Positions 37,948 to 47,171 are shown, counted from the stretch's first letter. The stretch: 64,000 bases of DNA from Streptococcus ferus DSM 20646 (GCF_000372425.1 NZ_AQVD01000002.1:361069-425068), one strand, 5' to 3'. A program made the numbers and translations. Notes: generated by a model not told the origin, from the sequence alone.

Positions 37948-39123
37948 CTACTCAGCTTCTACTGCTGTCGCAGAATCTTCCTTACCGTCTTTAAGACCGA
38001 TCATAACAGCACTCTTGACAGGATTATGTTTCTTGTCAATCGTCATCTTACCAGTAACACCTTCAAAATCCTTCAATTTTCCAAGGTTGGTCGCAATGTC
38101 TTTTGATGTTTTCGCATCTTTCGCAGCATCTGCAATCATGTAGACAGAATCATAGGCAAGGGCTGCAAACATATTTGGTTCTTCACCATATTTTGCCTTG
38201 TAAGCTTCCACAAATTTAGAAGCCTTGTCTGTCAAATCAACCTTAGTTGAGTAACCAGAGACATAGTAGACATCATTCGTATTTTCAGCACCAGCACCTT
38301 CGATATACTTAACGTCATTGAAGCCGTCAGGTCCTAAGATTGGCTGTGTCAATCCTAGATCGCGAGCCTGTTTTGTAATCAAACCTGTTTCAGTATAGTA
38401 ACCTGGCATTACAATAGCATCAAAATCTTTGTTTTTGAAAGTTGTCAAAGCGGCTTGGAAATCTTTGTCTTTAGCCTGGAAAGTTTCTTCGGCAACAATA
38501 TCACCCTTGTAGGCTTTCTTGAAGGCTTCAGCAATCCCCTTAGCATAGTCGCTGGAATTGTCGTAGTAAAGAACAACTTTCTCAGCTTTTAAGGTATCCG
38601 TAGCATATTTTGAAATAACTTTTCCTTGGAAGCTGTCTTGGAAAGTAGCCCGATAAACATACTCTTGAACCTTGCCGTTATCATAAGTCAGGCTGTCCTG
38701 TGTCCCCGAAGGGGTTACCAGAGGAACACCTGCTGAAGTGGCATTAGGACTTGCTGAACTTACTGCACCTGAGGTCGCAGGACCTAAGATAGCGTTGACC
38801 TTGCTTTGGGTAGCCAAGTTGGTAGATACCGTAGCTGCCTCACCGTTGTCAGATTTATTATCTTTTGAAACAACTTCAATCTTCTTGCCGTCAACACCAC
38901 CTGCCTTATTGATTTCGGCAACAGCCAAATCCGCACCGCGTTTTTCAGCGTTACCATAGGCTGCCACATCACCTGTCAATTCAAGGTTGTAGCCGATTTT
39001 AATCTTATCGCCGATGTCATTGCCTGATGTATTTGATGAACCGCCTGGGGCTGCACCACAGGCCGCAAGTACGGCTGTACTAAGAAGAGTCATTGCGGCT
39101 AATGCCAATTTTTTCTTCATCAT
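37948..39123 (-). CDS. livJ: branched-chain amino acid-binding lipoprotein LivJ
   Basis: This surface lipoprotein captures Leu, Ile and Val for LivHMGF. It has 391 residues with a signal peptide ending in lipobox LAAC, then a type I periplasmic-binding fold starting IKIGYNLELTGDVAAYG with AEINKAGGVDGKKI and VNAILGPATSGAVS. AAGGAGA precedes the ATG. It is first in the operon and behind a promoter that contains a near-perfect CodY box. Confidence 0.95.
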   Translation of the reverse strand: MMKKKLALAAMTLLSTAVLAACGAAPGGSSNTSGNDIGDKIKIGYNLELTGDVAAYGNAEKRGADLAVAEINKAGGVDGKKIEVVSKDNKSDNGEAATVSTNLATQSKVNAILGPATSGAVSSASPNATSAGVPLVTPSGTQDSLTYDNGKVQEYVYRATFQDSFQGKVISKYATDTLKAEKVVLYYDNSSDYAKGIAEAFKKAYKGDIVAEETFQAKDKDFQAALTTFKNKDFDAIVMPGYYTETGLITKQARDLGLTQPILGPDGFNDVKYIEGAGAENTNDVYYVSGYSTKVDLTDKASKFVEAYKAKYGEEPNMFAALAYDSVYMIADAAKDAKTSKDIATNLGKLKDFEGVTGKMTIDKKHNPVKSAVMIGLKDGKEDSATAVEAE

Positions 39124-39164
39124 TGTGTCTCCTTAAACATTTCTTAAAATTTGATACGTTAATA

Positions 39165-39193
39165 AGAATACTGAATTATCTGAAAATTGTCAA
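39165..39193 (-). promoter_or_regulatory. liv operon promoter with near-perfect CodY box
   Basis: Minus strand: TTGACA (39188-39193), 17-nt spacer, TATTCT (39165-39170). AATTATCTGAAAATT at 39174-39188 (read on the plus strand) matches 14 of 15 CodY positions and fills the spacer. Direct repression by CodY when branched-chain amino acids are plentiful is expected. Confidence 0.85.
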
Positions 39194-39222
39194 GTTTATT
39201 TCCTCGCTTTCAGCAAGAAAAT

Positions 39223-39471
39223 TTAAGGGTTCAAACTACCGACAAATTGCTGAGGCATTTCGGATAGGTGAGAAGGACGAACTTGCTTAACAAACTTGAG
39301 CTGTTCCAGCTCCTCTATGGTCGGCGAAAGCAGGTCTTCTTCCATATAAATCAACGCGTAGCGCATCCGTCTTGAGTGGTAGATAAGGTCACCATACTTA
39401 TGTAGTTTTCGGATATCACGATTATAATAGAGGTAAACAATAAGTCCTCGTCTTTTTGTTTGAGTTAGCAT
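39223..39471 (-). CDS. ylbG: YlbG family protein (DUF2129)
   Basis: The 82-residue protein fits DUF2129: RRGLIVYLYYNRDIRKLHKYGDL, then HSRRMRYALIYM, and KFVKQVRPSHL. The function is unknown. It overlaps the end of ylbF by 7 nt, and the ylbF-ylbG neighbourhood is shared with Bacillus. It probably depends on ylbF for translation and transcription. Confidence 0.9.
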   Translation of the reverse strand: MLTQTKRRGLIVYLYYNRDIRKLHKYGDLIYHSRRMRYALIYMEEDLLSPTIEELEQLKFVKQVRPSHLSEMPQQFVGSLNP

Positions 39472-39917
39472 GCATTTTCCTTTTCCTTAATATTATTTCC
39501 GCGCCCTTTCTGATGAGGCGGTTTATGAGGGGCCAAAGGCAAACCCGTATCTACAAAAATAGCGGCCGATACTGTCTCCGCCAGACGGCTGGAGATCTGA
39601 GCCAAGATTTCTTGGACAGCCACCTCTGCCTGACGCAGGGCAAGCACCTTATCATTGAGATCCAAGTGACGCTTTTGGGTCAAGAGCTGACGCCTCTGCG
39701 CTTTTATCTCTGGACGAAAGGCTAGGTAGTCTTTTTGACTGTCAAATTCAACCTGTAAAGCCTGAAAAGCAGCAATGTCAGCTTGAAGGGCTTGATCGGT
39801 CTCAAAACGCTTTTTGGCCTGACGATAAGCTTCGACTTCTGGCTGTTTCAGAAGTTCCTTAAGAAGACGTTCGGTTGCCGCTTCAATGGCAAAGAATTGG
39901 TCATTGATTTCTAACAT
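39465..39917 (-). CDS. ylbF: YlbF (RicF) family protein
   Basis: RicF-type subunit of the RicAFT complex that works with RNase Y in Bacillus. The 150-residue product is largely helical, with the YlbF/YmcA pattern across about 1-115, followed by a polar tail rich in His, Lys and Pro and ending in Cys. It overlaps ylbG. The start codon has no Shine-Dalgarno sequence and lies 6 nt after an extended -10, so the transcript may be leaderless. Confidence 0.85.
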   Translation of the reverse strand: MLEINDQFFAIEAATERLLKELLKQPEVEAYRQAKKRFETDQALQADIAAFQALQVEFDSQKDYLAFRPEIKAQRRQLLTQKRHLDLNDKVLALRQAEVAVQEILAQISSRLAETVSAAIFVDTGLPLAPHKPPHQKGRGNNIKEKENAC

Positions 39918-39923
39918 AGTCTT

Positions 39924-39932
39924 ATTATAACA
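39924..39932 (-). promoter_or_regulatory. extended -10 immediately before ylbF
   Basis: TGTTATAAT on the minus strand ends 6 nt before the ylbF ATG and directly follows the clpP terminator. Confidence 0.6.
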
Positions 39933-39960
39933 AAAAATAAAGCACGGTAAACCGTGCTTA
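39932..39960 (-). terminator. clpP terminator
   Basis: AAGCACGGT pairs with ACCGTGCTT and a T-rich run follows on the minus strand. Confidence 0.85.
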
Positions 39961-39964
39961 TAAC

Positions 39965-40555
39965 TTATTTTAAGTCGTTGTTTTCCATAATTTCATCGAT
40001 GAAGCCATATTTAAGCGTTTCTTTGGCATCCATCCAGTAATCCCGTTCAGCATCTTTATGGATCTGTTTAACCGTTTTACCTGAATTATTGGCAAGAATT
40101 TTTTCAAGACGGTTTCGGGTATGCAAGAGCCTTTCGGCAGCAATAGCCATGTCGGTTTGCTGAGTGCCTGCACCAGTTCCTCCCATAGGCTGATGAATAA
40201 GGTACTCTGCATTTGGCAGCATAAAGCGTTTGCCTTTGGTACCGCTGGACGCAATAATCGTTCCCATGGACGCAGCAACCCCCATAACGATCGTCTGCAC
40301 GTCTGATTTGATGAAGTTCATGGTATCAACAATGGCAAGGCCTGCTGAAACCGAACCACCCGGAGTATTGACATAAAGGTAAATGTCTTTAGTGGAATCT
40401 TGTGCATCCAAAAAGAGCAATTGGGCAATGATAGAGTTGGCCATATTGTCTTCTACTGGACCTGTCAGCATAATAATCCGGTCTTTTAAGAGGCGGGAGT
40501 AAATGTCATAGGAGCGTTCGCCGCGGCTCGTTTGTTCAATAACTACTGGAATCAT
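39965..40555 (-). CDS. clpP: ATP-dependent Clp protease proteolytic subunit
   Basis: ClpP forms the tetradecameric chamber of the Clp proteases used for stress protein turnover and competence control. The 196-residue protein has the catalytic Ser in [14 protein letters not shown], His in [10 protein letters not shown] and the later Asp in the RDYWMDAKE segment. The promoter contains a perfect CtsR heptad repeat. It is monocistronic between its own promoter and terminator. Confidence 0.97.
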   Translation of the reverse strand: MIPVVIEQTSRGERSYDIYSRLLKDRIIMLTGPVEDNMANSIIAQLLFLDAQDSTKDIYLYVNTPGGSVSAGLAIVDTMNFIKSDVQTIVMGVAASMGTIIASSGTKGKRFMLPNAEYLIHQPMGGTGAGTQQTDMAIAAERLLHTRNRLEKILANNSGKTVKQIHKDAERDYWMDAKETLKYGFIDEIMENNDLK

Positions 40556-40588
40556 TCTGTATTCTCCTTTGTATTCAATCTTGAGACT

Positions 40589-40618
40589 ATTATATCCTTT
40601 TGGTCAAAAAAGGTCAAA
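40589..40618 (-). promoter_or_regulatory. clpP promoter with CtsR operator
   Basis: GGTCAAAAAAGGTCAAA at 40602-40618 is a perfect CtsR direct heptad repeat with a 3-nt spacer. On the minus strand the -35 TTGACC lies within it (40612-40617), with a 17-nt spacer and TATAAT at 40589-40594, so CtsR binding would cover the promoter. Confidence 0.9.
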
Positions 40619-40619
40619 G

Positions 40620-40648
40620 AAAAAACTCCCTTTTCCTGGGCGTTTTTT
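40620..40648 (-). terminator. upp terminator
   Basis: On the minus strand AAAAAACGCCC pairs with GGGAGTTTTTT (one mismatch) around a 7-nt loop. It ends just before the clpP operator. Confidence 0.65.
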
Positions 40649-40674
40649 CTGTCAGACAGCTTGATTAGAACAGG

Positions 40675-41304
40675 CTATTTCGTTCCAAAGAGGCGGTCAC
40701 CAGCATCACCAAGACCTGGGACGATATAGCCATGCTCGTTTAATTTGTCATCAAGGGCAGCGGTATAGATGTCAATATCGGGATGGGCCTCTTGCAGTTT
40801 CTTCACTCCTTCTGGAGCCGCAACGAGACAGACAAATTTGATATTGGCAGCTCCACGTTTTTTCAAAGAATCAATGGCTAAGACAGCAGAGCCCCCTGTC
40901 GCCAGCATCGGATCTACCACAAAAATCTGCCTTTGATCGATATCCTCTGGCAGTTTAACCAGGTACTCAACCGGCTCTAGGGTTTCTTCATCACGATACA
41001 TACCAATATGCCCAACCTTGGCAGCCGGAACCAAGCTCAGCAGGCCATCCACCATGCCAATCCCAGCACGAAGGATGGGAACAATCGCCAATTTCTTCCC
41101 TGATAGCTGTTTTTGGACGGTTTTTGTAATCGGCGTTTGAATCTCAACATCCTCAAGCGGCAAATCCCGTGAGACTTCATACCCCATCAGCATCGCAATT
41201 TCATCGACTAGTTCCCGAAAATGCTTGGTTGAGGTCTCTTCACGACGTAAAATAGACAATTTATGCTGGATAAGAGGGTGCGAAATAACTTGAAATTTTC
41301 CCAT
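40675..41304 (-). CDS. upp: uracil phosphoribosyltransferase
   Basis: This salvage enzyme makes UMP from uracil and PRPP. The 209-residue protein has the PRPP motif [11 protein letters not shown], the N-terminal [18 protein letters not shown] and [13 protein letters not shown], and the uracil-binding C-terminus [15 protein letters not shown]. The length is standard. It has its own extended -10 and is next to clpP, as in other streptococci. Confidence 0.97.
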   Translation of the reverse strand: MGKFQVISHPLIQHKLSILRREETSTKHFRELVDEIAMLMGYEVSRDLPLEDVEIQTPITKTVQKQLSGKKLAIVPILRAGIGMVDGLLSLVPAAKVGHIGMYRDEETLEPVEYLVKLPEDIDQRQIFVVDPMLATGGSAVLAIDSLKKRGAANIKFVCLVAAPEGVKKLQEAHPDIDIYTAALDDKLNEHGYIVPGLGDAGDRLFGTK

Positions 41305-41332
41305 GAGAATACCGCTTTCTGATTTTTCTTAC

Positions 41333-41341
41333 ATTATAGCA
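41333..41341 (-). promoter_or_regulatory. extended -10 of upp
   Basis: TGCTATAAT on the minus strand, about 28 nt before the start codon. The -35 is weak. Confidence 0.5.
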
Positions 41342-41365
41342 AAAATTACCGCTCCTTAAAAGTCA

Positions 41366-41395
41366 AAAAGCACCAAAATCAGTCTTTTGATGCTT
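41366..41395 (-). terminator. metB-patB operon terminator
   Basis: On the minus strand AAGCATCAAAA pairs with TTTTGGTGCTT (one G-U), with T residues following. Confidence 0.75.
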
Positions 41396-41402
41396 GCAAT
41401 GA

Positions 41403-42566
41403 CTATTGAAAAGCTTTAACAATTCGCTCGCAGCCTTCTTGAATCACATGGACAGGCGCTGCGACATTAAGCCGGTAATGGTATTTACCTTCTTTACCAA
41501 AAGTAAGACCGTCATTTAAGATAACCTTGGCCTGCTCACGGAGTTTGCGGCCGATTTCAAGGTGGTCAAGACCAGTCCCGGAAAAATCCAGCCAAATTAA
41601 GTAGGTGCCTTCGGGCTTCATGACCTCTACCTGCGGCAGGTGCTCTTCAAAATAGGACACCACAAAATTAATATTGTCTTCAAGGACAGCTTTCAATTCC
41701 TCTAACCAAGCTTGGCCTTCTGTTAAGGCCGCCTCTGTTGCCAGAAGACCCAAGGTGGAAATTTCATGCTGGTTATTTGCCAGCTGTCGGTCTTTAAAGC
41801 GTTTACGGAGCTTGGGATTTTCAATCAGAACAAAAGAATTCTTTGTCCCAGCGATATTGAAAGTTTTCGTCGCGCTAGAGAGGATCAGGCTACGCTCTTT
41901 AAAGCTGTCAGATACCGTATTGATCGTATGATGCTTATGACCAAAGAGGGCCATGTCTTGGTGAATTTCATCCGAAACAAGAATCACATCATATTTCTGA
42001 CAGAGCTGCCCCAATTTTAAAAGTTCTTCTTTGGTCCACACACGTCCTCCAGGATTATGGGGGCTGCAGAAAAGATAAAGTTTCACATCATTTTCCACAA
42101 TATCTTTCTCCAGCTGATCAAAATCGATTTCAAAATGACCGTTTGCCTTGATCAGTGAATTGGTGACCAGCTGCCGATTATTGAGACGAACGGTTCTGGC
42201 AAAGGGCGGATAAACCGGTGTGTTAATCAACACGGCATCATTTTCTTGGGTAAAGGCCTGAATCGCAACAGAGATTGCCGGGACAACCCCTTCAATCAAA
42301 ACAATACTGTCCTTTTCGATAGCATAGCCGTGTTCCCTTTTTTCCCAGTCTTGAATGGCTTGAAAAAGACTAGGACTGACGGATGGGTAACCGTAAACCT
42401 GATAAGCACTGAAAGCTTCTAAAGTCTGGTGAATCGCCGGAAAACCAAGAAAGTCCATATCAGCCACCCATAGGGGTAAAAGGTCCTGATCTTCCTGAAC
42501 TTCTTTCCATTTCATGGAGTTGGTAGCGATTCTATCTGGTAAAGTGGTAAAGTCAAATTGTCCCAT
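41403..42566 (-). CDS. patB: MalY/PatB-family PLP-dependent C-S lyase
   Basis: This cystathionine beta-lyase-like enzyme cleaves C-S bonds, giving homocysteine, or H2S from cysteine. The 387 residues start with the family pattern DRIATNSMKWKEVQ, then LPLWVADMDF, SPHNPGGRVW, VSDEIHQDM, and the PLP lysine in SATKTFNIAG. It begins 2 nt after metB, so the two form a transsulfuration unit: MetB makes cystathionine and PatB splits it. Confidence 0.9.
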   Translation of the reverse strand: MGQFDFTTLPDRIATNSMKWKEVQEDQDLLPLWVADMDFLGFPAIHQTLEAFSAYQVYGYPSVSPSLFQAIQDWEKREHGYAIEKDSIVLIEGVVPAISVAIQAFTQENDAVLINTPVYPPFARTVRLNNRQLVTNSLIKANGHFEIDFDQLEKDIVENDVKLYLFCSPHNPGGRVWTKEELLKLGQLCQKYDVILVSDEIHQDMALFGHKHHTINTVSDSFKERSLILSSATKTFNIAGTKNSFVLIENPKLRKRFKDRQLANNQHEISTLGLLATEAALTEGQAWLEELKAVLEDNINFVVSYFEEHLPQVEVMKPEGTYLIWLDFSGTGLDHLEIGRKLREQAKVILNDGLTFGKEGKYHYRLNVAAPVHVIQEGCERIVKAFQ

Positions 42567-42568
42567 AG

Positions 42569-43663
42569 TTAGGCCTCCAATGCTCTTTGTAAATCCTCTA
42601 TTAAATCTTGGGCATCTTCAATACCAATTGACAGACGCAGAAGGTCATCGGTCAATCCATAAGAAGTTCTGACATCTGCTGGAATATCCGCGTGGGTTTG
42701 AGTACTCGGGTAAGTAATCAGACTTTCCACACCTCCAAGACTTTCAGCGAAGGTAAAGACATCGAGACGGTTAATGATGTCAGGAATTTTATGCTGATCC
42801 CTAACCTTAAAGGAAACCATCCCCCCTTTGCCAGTGTAAAAAACATCTGTGACGGCAGGATTGGTATTTAGAAAAGCAACAATTTCCTGAGCATTCTGAC
42901 TTGATTTCTCCATACGAAGCTTGAGAGTTTTCAGTCCTCTCATCAGCAGGTAAGAATCAAAAGGTGACAGAACAGGGCCTGTGGTATTCAGGTTATAAAA
43001 AAATTGTTCATAGAGTTCTTGGTCACTGGTAATGACAGCACCTGCCAAGACATCATTATGGCCAGATAGGTATTTGGTCGCCGAATGGACCACAATATCC
43101 GCTCCCAGCTCAATAGGATTTTGGTAAATCGGACTGTAAAAGGTATTGTCAACTATAACTTTCGCACCTTTAGCATGGGCGGCATCGGCGATGGTTTTAA
43201 TATCAAATTCTACCATTAAAGGATTTGTCGGTGTTTCAATGAAGACGACCGCTGTTGATGCATCAATAGCCGCCAGCATTTCTTGTTCAGTACTTGTATA
43301 AGTGAAGACAAAACGCCCTTCTTTTTCTTTTTCATTGAACCAACGGAATGAACCGCCGTATAAATCACGCGCAGCGACAACTTTACTACCAACAGGAAAC
43401 ACTTCTAAGGCTAAAACAATGGCACTCATACCTGAACTTGTTGCCAAAGCGTAGTCTGCCTTCTCAATAGCCGCTAAGGTTTTCTCTAATGTGGCCCGAG
43501 TCGGGTTTTTCGTTCTGGTATAGTCATATCCTGTCGATTGACCGAACTCAGGATGCTGATAAGTCGTTGAAAAATGGAGAGGCGCAGCTAAGGCACCAGT
43601 TTCTTTATCGGAGTTGATCCCGGCATGGGCCAAGACAGTATCTAACCTGTAATCTCTCGTCAT
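42569..43663 (-). CDS. metB: cystathionine gamma-synthase / gamma-lyase family enzyme
   Basis: This Cys/Met-metabolism PLP enzyme has 364 residues. Family marks are STTYQHPEFG, YDYTRTKNPTRATLE, ATSSGMSAI and the PLP lysine in HSATKYLSGHNDVL. Synthase and lyase activities cannot be split with certainty, but pairing with a beta-lyase (patB) favours the synthase. The ATG at 43663 follows AAAGGT, and a TTG six codons upstream is rejected. Confidence 0.9.
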   Translation of the reverse strand: MTRDYRLDTVLAHAGINSDKETGALAAPLHFSTTYQHPEFGQSTGYDYTRTKNPTRATLEKTLAAIEKADYALATSSGMSAIVLALEVFPVGSKVVAARDLYGGSFRWFNEKEKEGRFVFTYTSTEQEMLAAIDASTAVVFIETPTNPLMVEFDIKTIADAAHAKGAKVIVDNTFYSPIYQNPIELGADIVVHSATKYLSGHNDVLAGAVITSDQELYEQFFYNLNTTGPVLSPFDSYLLMRGLKTLKLRMEKSSQNAQEIVAFLNTNPAVTDVFYTGKGGMVSFKVRDQHKIPDIINRLDVFTFAESLGGVESLITYPSTQTHADIPADVRTSYGLTDDLLRLSIGIEDAQDLIEDLQRALEA

Positions 43664-43752
43664 TGTTTTTACCTTTTTCAATAGAATGACACTATTTTAC
43701 CACTTCTTTCTTGTAAATGCTGGGCCTGCTGCATACTTATTATTGATAGTTA

Positions 43753-43773
43753 GTTATAAGAAAAAACTATAAC
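43753..43773. promoter_or_regulatory. MET-box-like palindrome upstream of metB
   Basis: GTTATA and TATAAC flank a 9-nt centre. The inner 17 nt share 13 positions with the streptococcal MET box (TATAGTTTnAAACTATA) bound by MetR/MtaR-type LysR activators. It lies about 75 nt upstream of the likely metB transcript start (-10 TAAAAT at 43694-43699). Confidence 0.45.
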
Positions 43774-43803
43774 AAAAAAACTGCCAATAACTGACAGTTT
43801 TTT
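43774..43803 (-). terminator. ytgP terminator
   Basis: AAAAAACTG pairs with CAGTTTTTT. T tracts occur in both directions, and it is adjacent to the ytgP stop codon. Confidence 0.8.
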
Positions 43804-45438
43804 CTAAGATATACGGAATGTTTTTCTCAAGGCTGCTGCTCTGCTTCCGAGCATCTTGTCTAAAAGACGGGTTTTCAGGGTTAAGTAACCATAAAAGGCA
43901 ACACCTACCGTTCCGACAAGGAGAATATAAATCATGCTGTTGATTCGACCATCTGGACTTAGGACCAAACCTAATCCCAAAGTCACCAAGGCAACGACCA
44001 AGCCCATCAAGAGAGTCAGGATAGCTATTAAAAGATTGCTCCGAAAGACAATGGTTTGACTAAAGGAGGTGACCTTGTGAATTTGCTTATAGCTCAGGAC
44101 AATCGGGACGAGCAAGCCAACAGCTGTCGCCAAAAGCGGCCCGTAAGCTTGCAGCAGATAGATGCAGGGAATCTGCAGGACGAGTTTGACAATGAGGCCG
44201 TAGGCGAAATAAATGAGGGCTTTGCGATTCTCAAATAAAGCTTGCAGCATTGGTGAAAAGAGAGTATAAAAGGCCAAAAAGAGAGTTTGAATCAAAGCGG
44301 CAATAAACAAATTGAGGGCAAGCTGATCTGACTGACCATAAAAAATAGTATAAAGTGGTTTCGCTAAAATGACAGAACCCAGAATTGCCGGCAGTAGAAA
44401 CATCGTCAGCATCTGGATATTATTGATGACCAGATGAGCCGCAGCTTTTTTATCCTTCTTGACAAAGTTTTCCGTCAAAAGAGGAATCCCTGTCCCTGAT
44501 ACCGCTGTCGCTACTGCAATAAGAATCATCGTCAGCTTATTAGGATTGGCGGCAAAATAGGCAAACATAATGTCGAGGCTCGCTTTACTGTAATTGGTAA
44601 AGAGGCTCATGGTATTGCTGAACGTCCATTGGTCTATAATTTGAAAAATTTGAACAGCTGATCCTGTTACGACGAAAGGAATGGCCTCTTTAGTCGTCTC
44701 GATCACCAAAGACTTGGTATCAACGGTAACATGGTCTGGCTTCTTTGAAAAGACCCTAGACAGCATTTTTTCTTTCCAAAGAAAATAAATCAAAACAGCA
44801 ATGCTGGCCAGCATCCCGATAAAGGCGGCAAATGTTGACTGCGTCACGGCCTCAACATAGTTCCCTGAACCCAATTTCATGATGTAAAAGGCTGTTAAGA
44901 GCATCCAAATCACACGAATCAACTGTTCGGCAATCTGGCTGACCGCATAGGGCTTAAGGTTGTTGAAACCTTGAAAAAAGCCCCGCAAGACACTCATGGC
45001 TGGAAAAACGAGAACCGCCAAGGTCAGACTCCGCATGACTCTGACGAGGTCTTCGCCGCCCCCGCTCCAAGCCGCCATTAAGGGTGAAAAGACATACATG
45101 GCCAGAGCGAAAATAGCTCCCAAAAGTAACATGAGCTTTAAAAATTCTCGTATGAGGTAAAAGCTGGTATCCTTTTGATTTTTGGTATTGTATTTAGCGA
45201 CTTGTTTGGCTACCGCAACGGGAATACCAACGGTTGAGACTAATAAAAAGAGGGCATAAATGTTGTATCCCATCCCAAAAAGGGCATTGGCCTGAGCACC
45301 AAATCTCCCCATCCAGGCATACCAAGGAATAATATAAATAGCACCTAACAAACGGCTGAGGAAGTTTCCGATCGTCAGCCAGGCCGCACCTCTCACCATC
45401 TGTTCCTGTTGGCTTAATTGATTTTGTTTTTCAGTCAT
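43804..45438 (-). CDS. ytgP: YtgP/MurJ-type lipid II flippase (MATE/SpoVB-like)
   Basis: This polysaccharide/lipid flippase has about 14 membrane helices in 544 residues, starting with a family pattern MVRGAAWLTIGNFLSRLLGA. Streptococcal YtgP is the functional MurJ, moving lipid II across the membrane. It is divergent from murE, which fits a wall-precursor role. The second ATG (45438) has better spacing from AAGAAAG than the first (45444). It is monocistronic. Confidence 0.88.
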   Translation of the reverse strand: MTEKQNQLSQQEQMVRGAAWLTIGNFLSRLLGAIYIIPWYAWMGRFGAQANALFGMGYNIYALFLLVSTVGIPVAVAKQVAKYNTKNQKDTSFYLIREFLKLMLLLGAIFALAMYVFSPLMAAWSGGGEDLVRVMRSLTLAVLVFPAMSVLRGFFQGFNNLKPYAVSQIAEQLIRVIWMLLTAFYIMKLGSGNYVEAVTQSTFAAFIGMLASIAVLIYFLWKEKMLSRVFSKKPDHVTVDTKSLVIETTKEAIPFVVTGSAVQIFQIIDQWTFSNTMSLFTNYSKASLDIMFAYFAANPNKLTMILIAVATAVSGTGIPLLTENFVKKDKKAAAHLVINNIQMLTMFLLPAILGSVILAKPLYTIFYGQSDQLALNLFIAALIQTLFLAFYTLFSPMLQALFENRKALIYFAYGLIVKLVLQIPCIYLLQAYGPLLATAVGLLVPIVLSYKQIHKVTSFSQTIVFRSNLLIAILTLLMGLVVALVTLGLGLVLSPDGRINSMIYILLVGTVGVAFYGYLTLKTRLLDKMLGSRAAALRKTFRIS

Positions 45439-45488
45439 GACCATTCTTTCTTCGTTTGATAAATTTATTATAAACTTTTGCCTAGCAC

Positions 45489-45517
45489 TTGTAAAACACC
45501 AGCTTTCAGTCTAAAAT
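45489..45517 (+). promoter_or_regulatory. murE promoter next to the start codon
   Basis: TTGTAA (45489-45494), 17-nt spacer, TAAAAT (45512-45517), then 7 nt to the ATG. A transcript from here would begin at or next to the start codon. Confidence 0.5.
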
Positions 45518-45524
45518 AAAAGGT

Positions 45525-46970
45525 ATGATTACGATTGAAAAAACGTTAACGATTCTCAAAGAAGATCATAATTTTAGAGAAATTATCTCCGACGGGCACT
45601 ACCACTACTCTTGGCAGGGCAAAACCTTTAAAGCTATTTCTTATGACAGCCGTCAAGTAACCCCTGATACTCTTTTCTTTGTTAAAGGCGCTGCTTTTAA
45701 AAAAGACTATCTGGAAAAGGCCGTCTCTGCTGGACTTTCTTTTTATGTCGCTGAGCAGGATTATGAGGTGGGCATCCCTGTCATCCTAGTCAACGATATT
45801 AAGCAAGCCATGAGCCTGCTTGCCATGGCCTTCTATGGTAATCCCCAAGAGAAATTAAAGCTACTGGCTTTCACGGGAACCAAAGGCAAAACAACTGCTG
45901 CTTACTTTGCCTACACCATCCTAAAGCAACATCATAGACCTGCCATGCTGTCAACTATGAATACCACACTTGACGGCAAAACTTTCTTTAAATCAACCTT
46001 GACCACACCTGAGAGTTTGGACCTCTTCCAAATGATGGCGGAAGCTCTTGCCAATGGTATGACCCACCTAATCATGGAGGTATCCAGTCAGGCTTACCTA
46101 ACCAAGCGGGTTTATGGACTGCAGTTTGATGTCGGTGTCTTTCTCAATATCAGTCCGGATCACATCGGACCTATTGAACACCCTACTTATGAGGATTATT
46201 TTTACCATAAACGGCTCTTGCTGGCTAACAGCCGCTACGCCATTGTCAACAGCCAGATGGACCATTTTGACTTCATCAAGGAAGAGCTTGCTGAAAAAGC
46301 CCATAATTTTTACGGGCGCTATTCGGACAATCCTATTTTGGAGAGTAAGGCCTTCTCTTTCCAAGCGGCAGGGCAATTAGCTGGCCATTATGATATTCAG
46401 TTAATCGGTGACTTTAATCAAGAAAATGCTCTAGCCGCCGGTCTGGCCTGTCTGAAACTCGGTGCCACCCCTGAAGATATTCGCAAGGGAATTGCCGAAA
46501 CCTCTGTTCCCGGCCGTATGGAAGTCTTAACCCAGAAAAATGGTGCCAAGGTCTTTGTGGATTATGCTCATAATGGTGACAGTCTCAAAAAATTGCTCCA
46601 AGTCGTGAAACAACACCAGTCTGGTCAGCTGATTCTGATTTTAGGAGCGCCAGGCAACAAAGGGGAAAGCCGCAGAAAAGATTTTGGCCAGGTTATCAAT
46701 AACTATCCCGATTTACAGGTCATTCTGTCAGCAGATGATCCTAATCATGAAGACCCCTTACAGATTTCTCAGGAAATTGCTAGCCATATTAACCGCCCAG
46801 TCGAGATTATTGTGGATCGTGAAGAAGCCATCGCTTATGCTATGCAGCTCACAAGCAAGCCAAGTGATGCCATTATCATTGCTGGCAAAGGAGCCGATGC
46901 TTTTCAGATTGTGGCAGGAAAACGGGCGGCCTATGCCGGTGATCTCCAAATCGCCAAAAACCATTTATAA
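45525..46970 (+). CDS. murE: UDP-N-acetylmuramoyl-tripeptide synthetase, L-lysine-adding MurE
   Basis: This cytosolic ligase adds the third residue of the peptidoglycan stem peptide. The 481-residue protein has P-loop [15 protein letters not shown], the central TTPESLDL and [10 protein letters not shown], and DDPNHEDP in the C-terminal domain in place of the DNPR motif of diaminopimelate-specific enzymes, so lysine is the expected substrate. It is divergent from the ytgP flippase. AAAGGT touches the ATG too closely to act as a normal ribosome site. Confidence 0.94.
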   Translation: MITIEKTLTILKEDHNFREIISDGHYHYSWQGKTFKAISYDSRQVTPDTLFFVKGAAFKKDYLEKAVSAGLSFYVAEQDYEVGIPVILVNDIKQAMSLLAMAFYGNPQEKLKLLAFTGTKGKTTAAYFAYTILKQHHRPAMLSTMNTTLDGKTFFKSTLTTPESLDLFQMMAEALANGMTHLIMEVSSQAYLTKRVYGLQFDVGVFLNISPDHIGPIEHPTYEDYFYHKRLLLANSRYAIVNSQMDHFDFIKEELAEKAHNFYGRYSDNPILESKAFSFQAAGQLAGHYDIQLIGDFNQENALAAGLACLKLGATPEDIRKGIAETSVPGRMEVLTQKNGAKVFVDYAHNGDSLKKLLQVVKQHQSGQLILILGAPGNKGESRRKDFGQVINNYPDLQVILSADDPNHEDPLQISQEIASHINRPVEIIVDREEAIAYAMQLTSKPSDAIIIAGKGADAFQIVAGKRAAYAGDLQIAKNHL

Positions 46971-46985
46971 CAATCATCTCATCAT

Positions 46986-47014
46986 AAGAGCAGCTCTAGG
47001 AGCTGTTCTTTTTT
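46986..47014 (+). terminator. murE terminator
   Basis: AAGAGCAGCT pairs with AGCTGTTCTT (one G-U) and T residues follow. Confidence 0.8.
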
Positions 47015-47067
47015 AGCTAGAGTAGGGCATCCTCTTTGACAGCACTCTTGCGCCTTCAAGACCTTAT

Positions 47068-47082
47068 TGATAACCATTGTTA
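47068..47082. promoter_or_regulatory. Fur-like box upstream of the iron importer
   Basis: TGATAACCATTGTTA matches 12 of 15 positions of the 7-1-7 Fur consensus. It is about 90 nt upstream of the operon's -10 box, which is far for simple repression. Confidence 0.35.
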
Positions 47083-47171
47083 TTATTCTTTTTAATCATT
47101 CTAAATAAATGTCTTTATTTTCCAAAAATTCCAATATTTTTGACAGATTCCTTTGTTTCAGGCTTTTTTTG

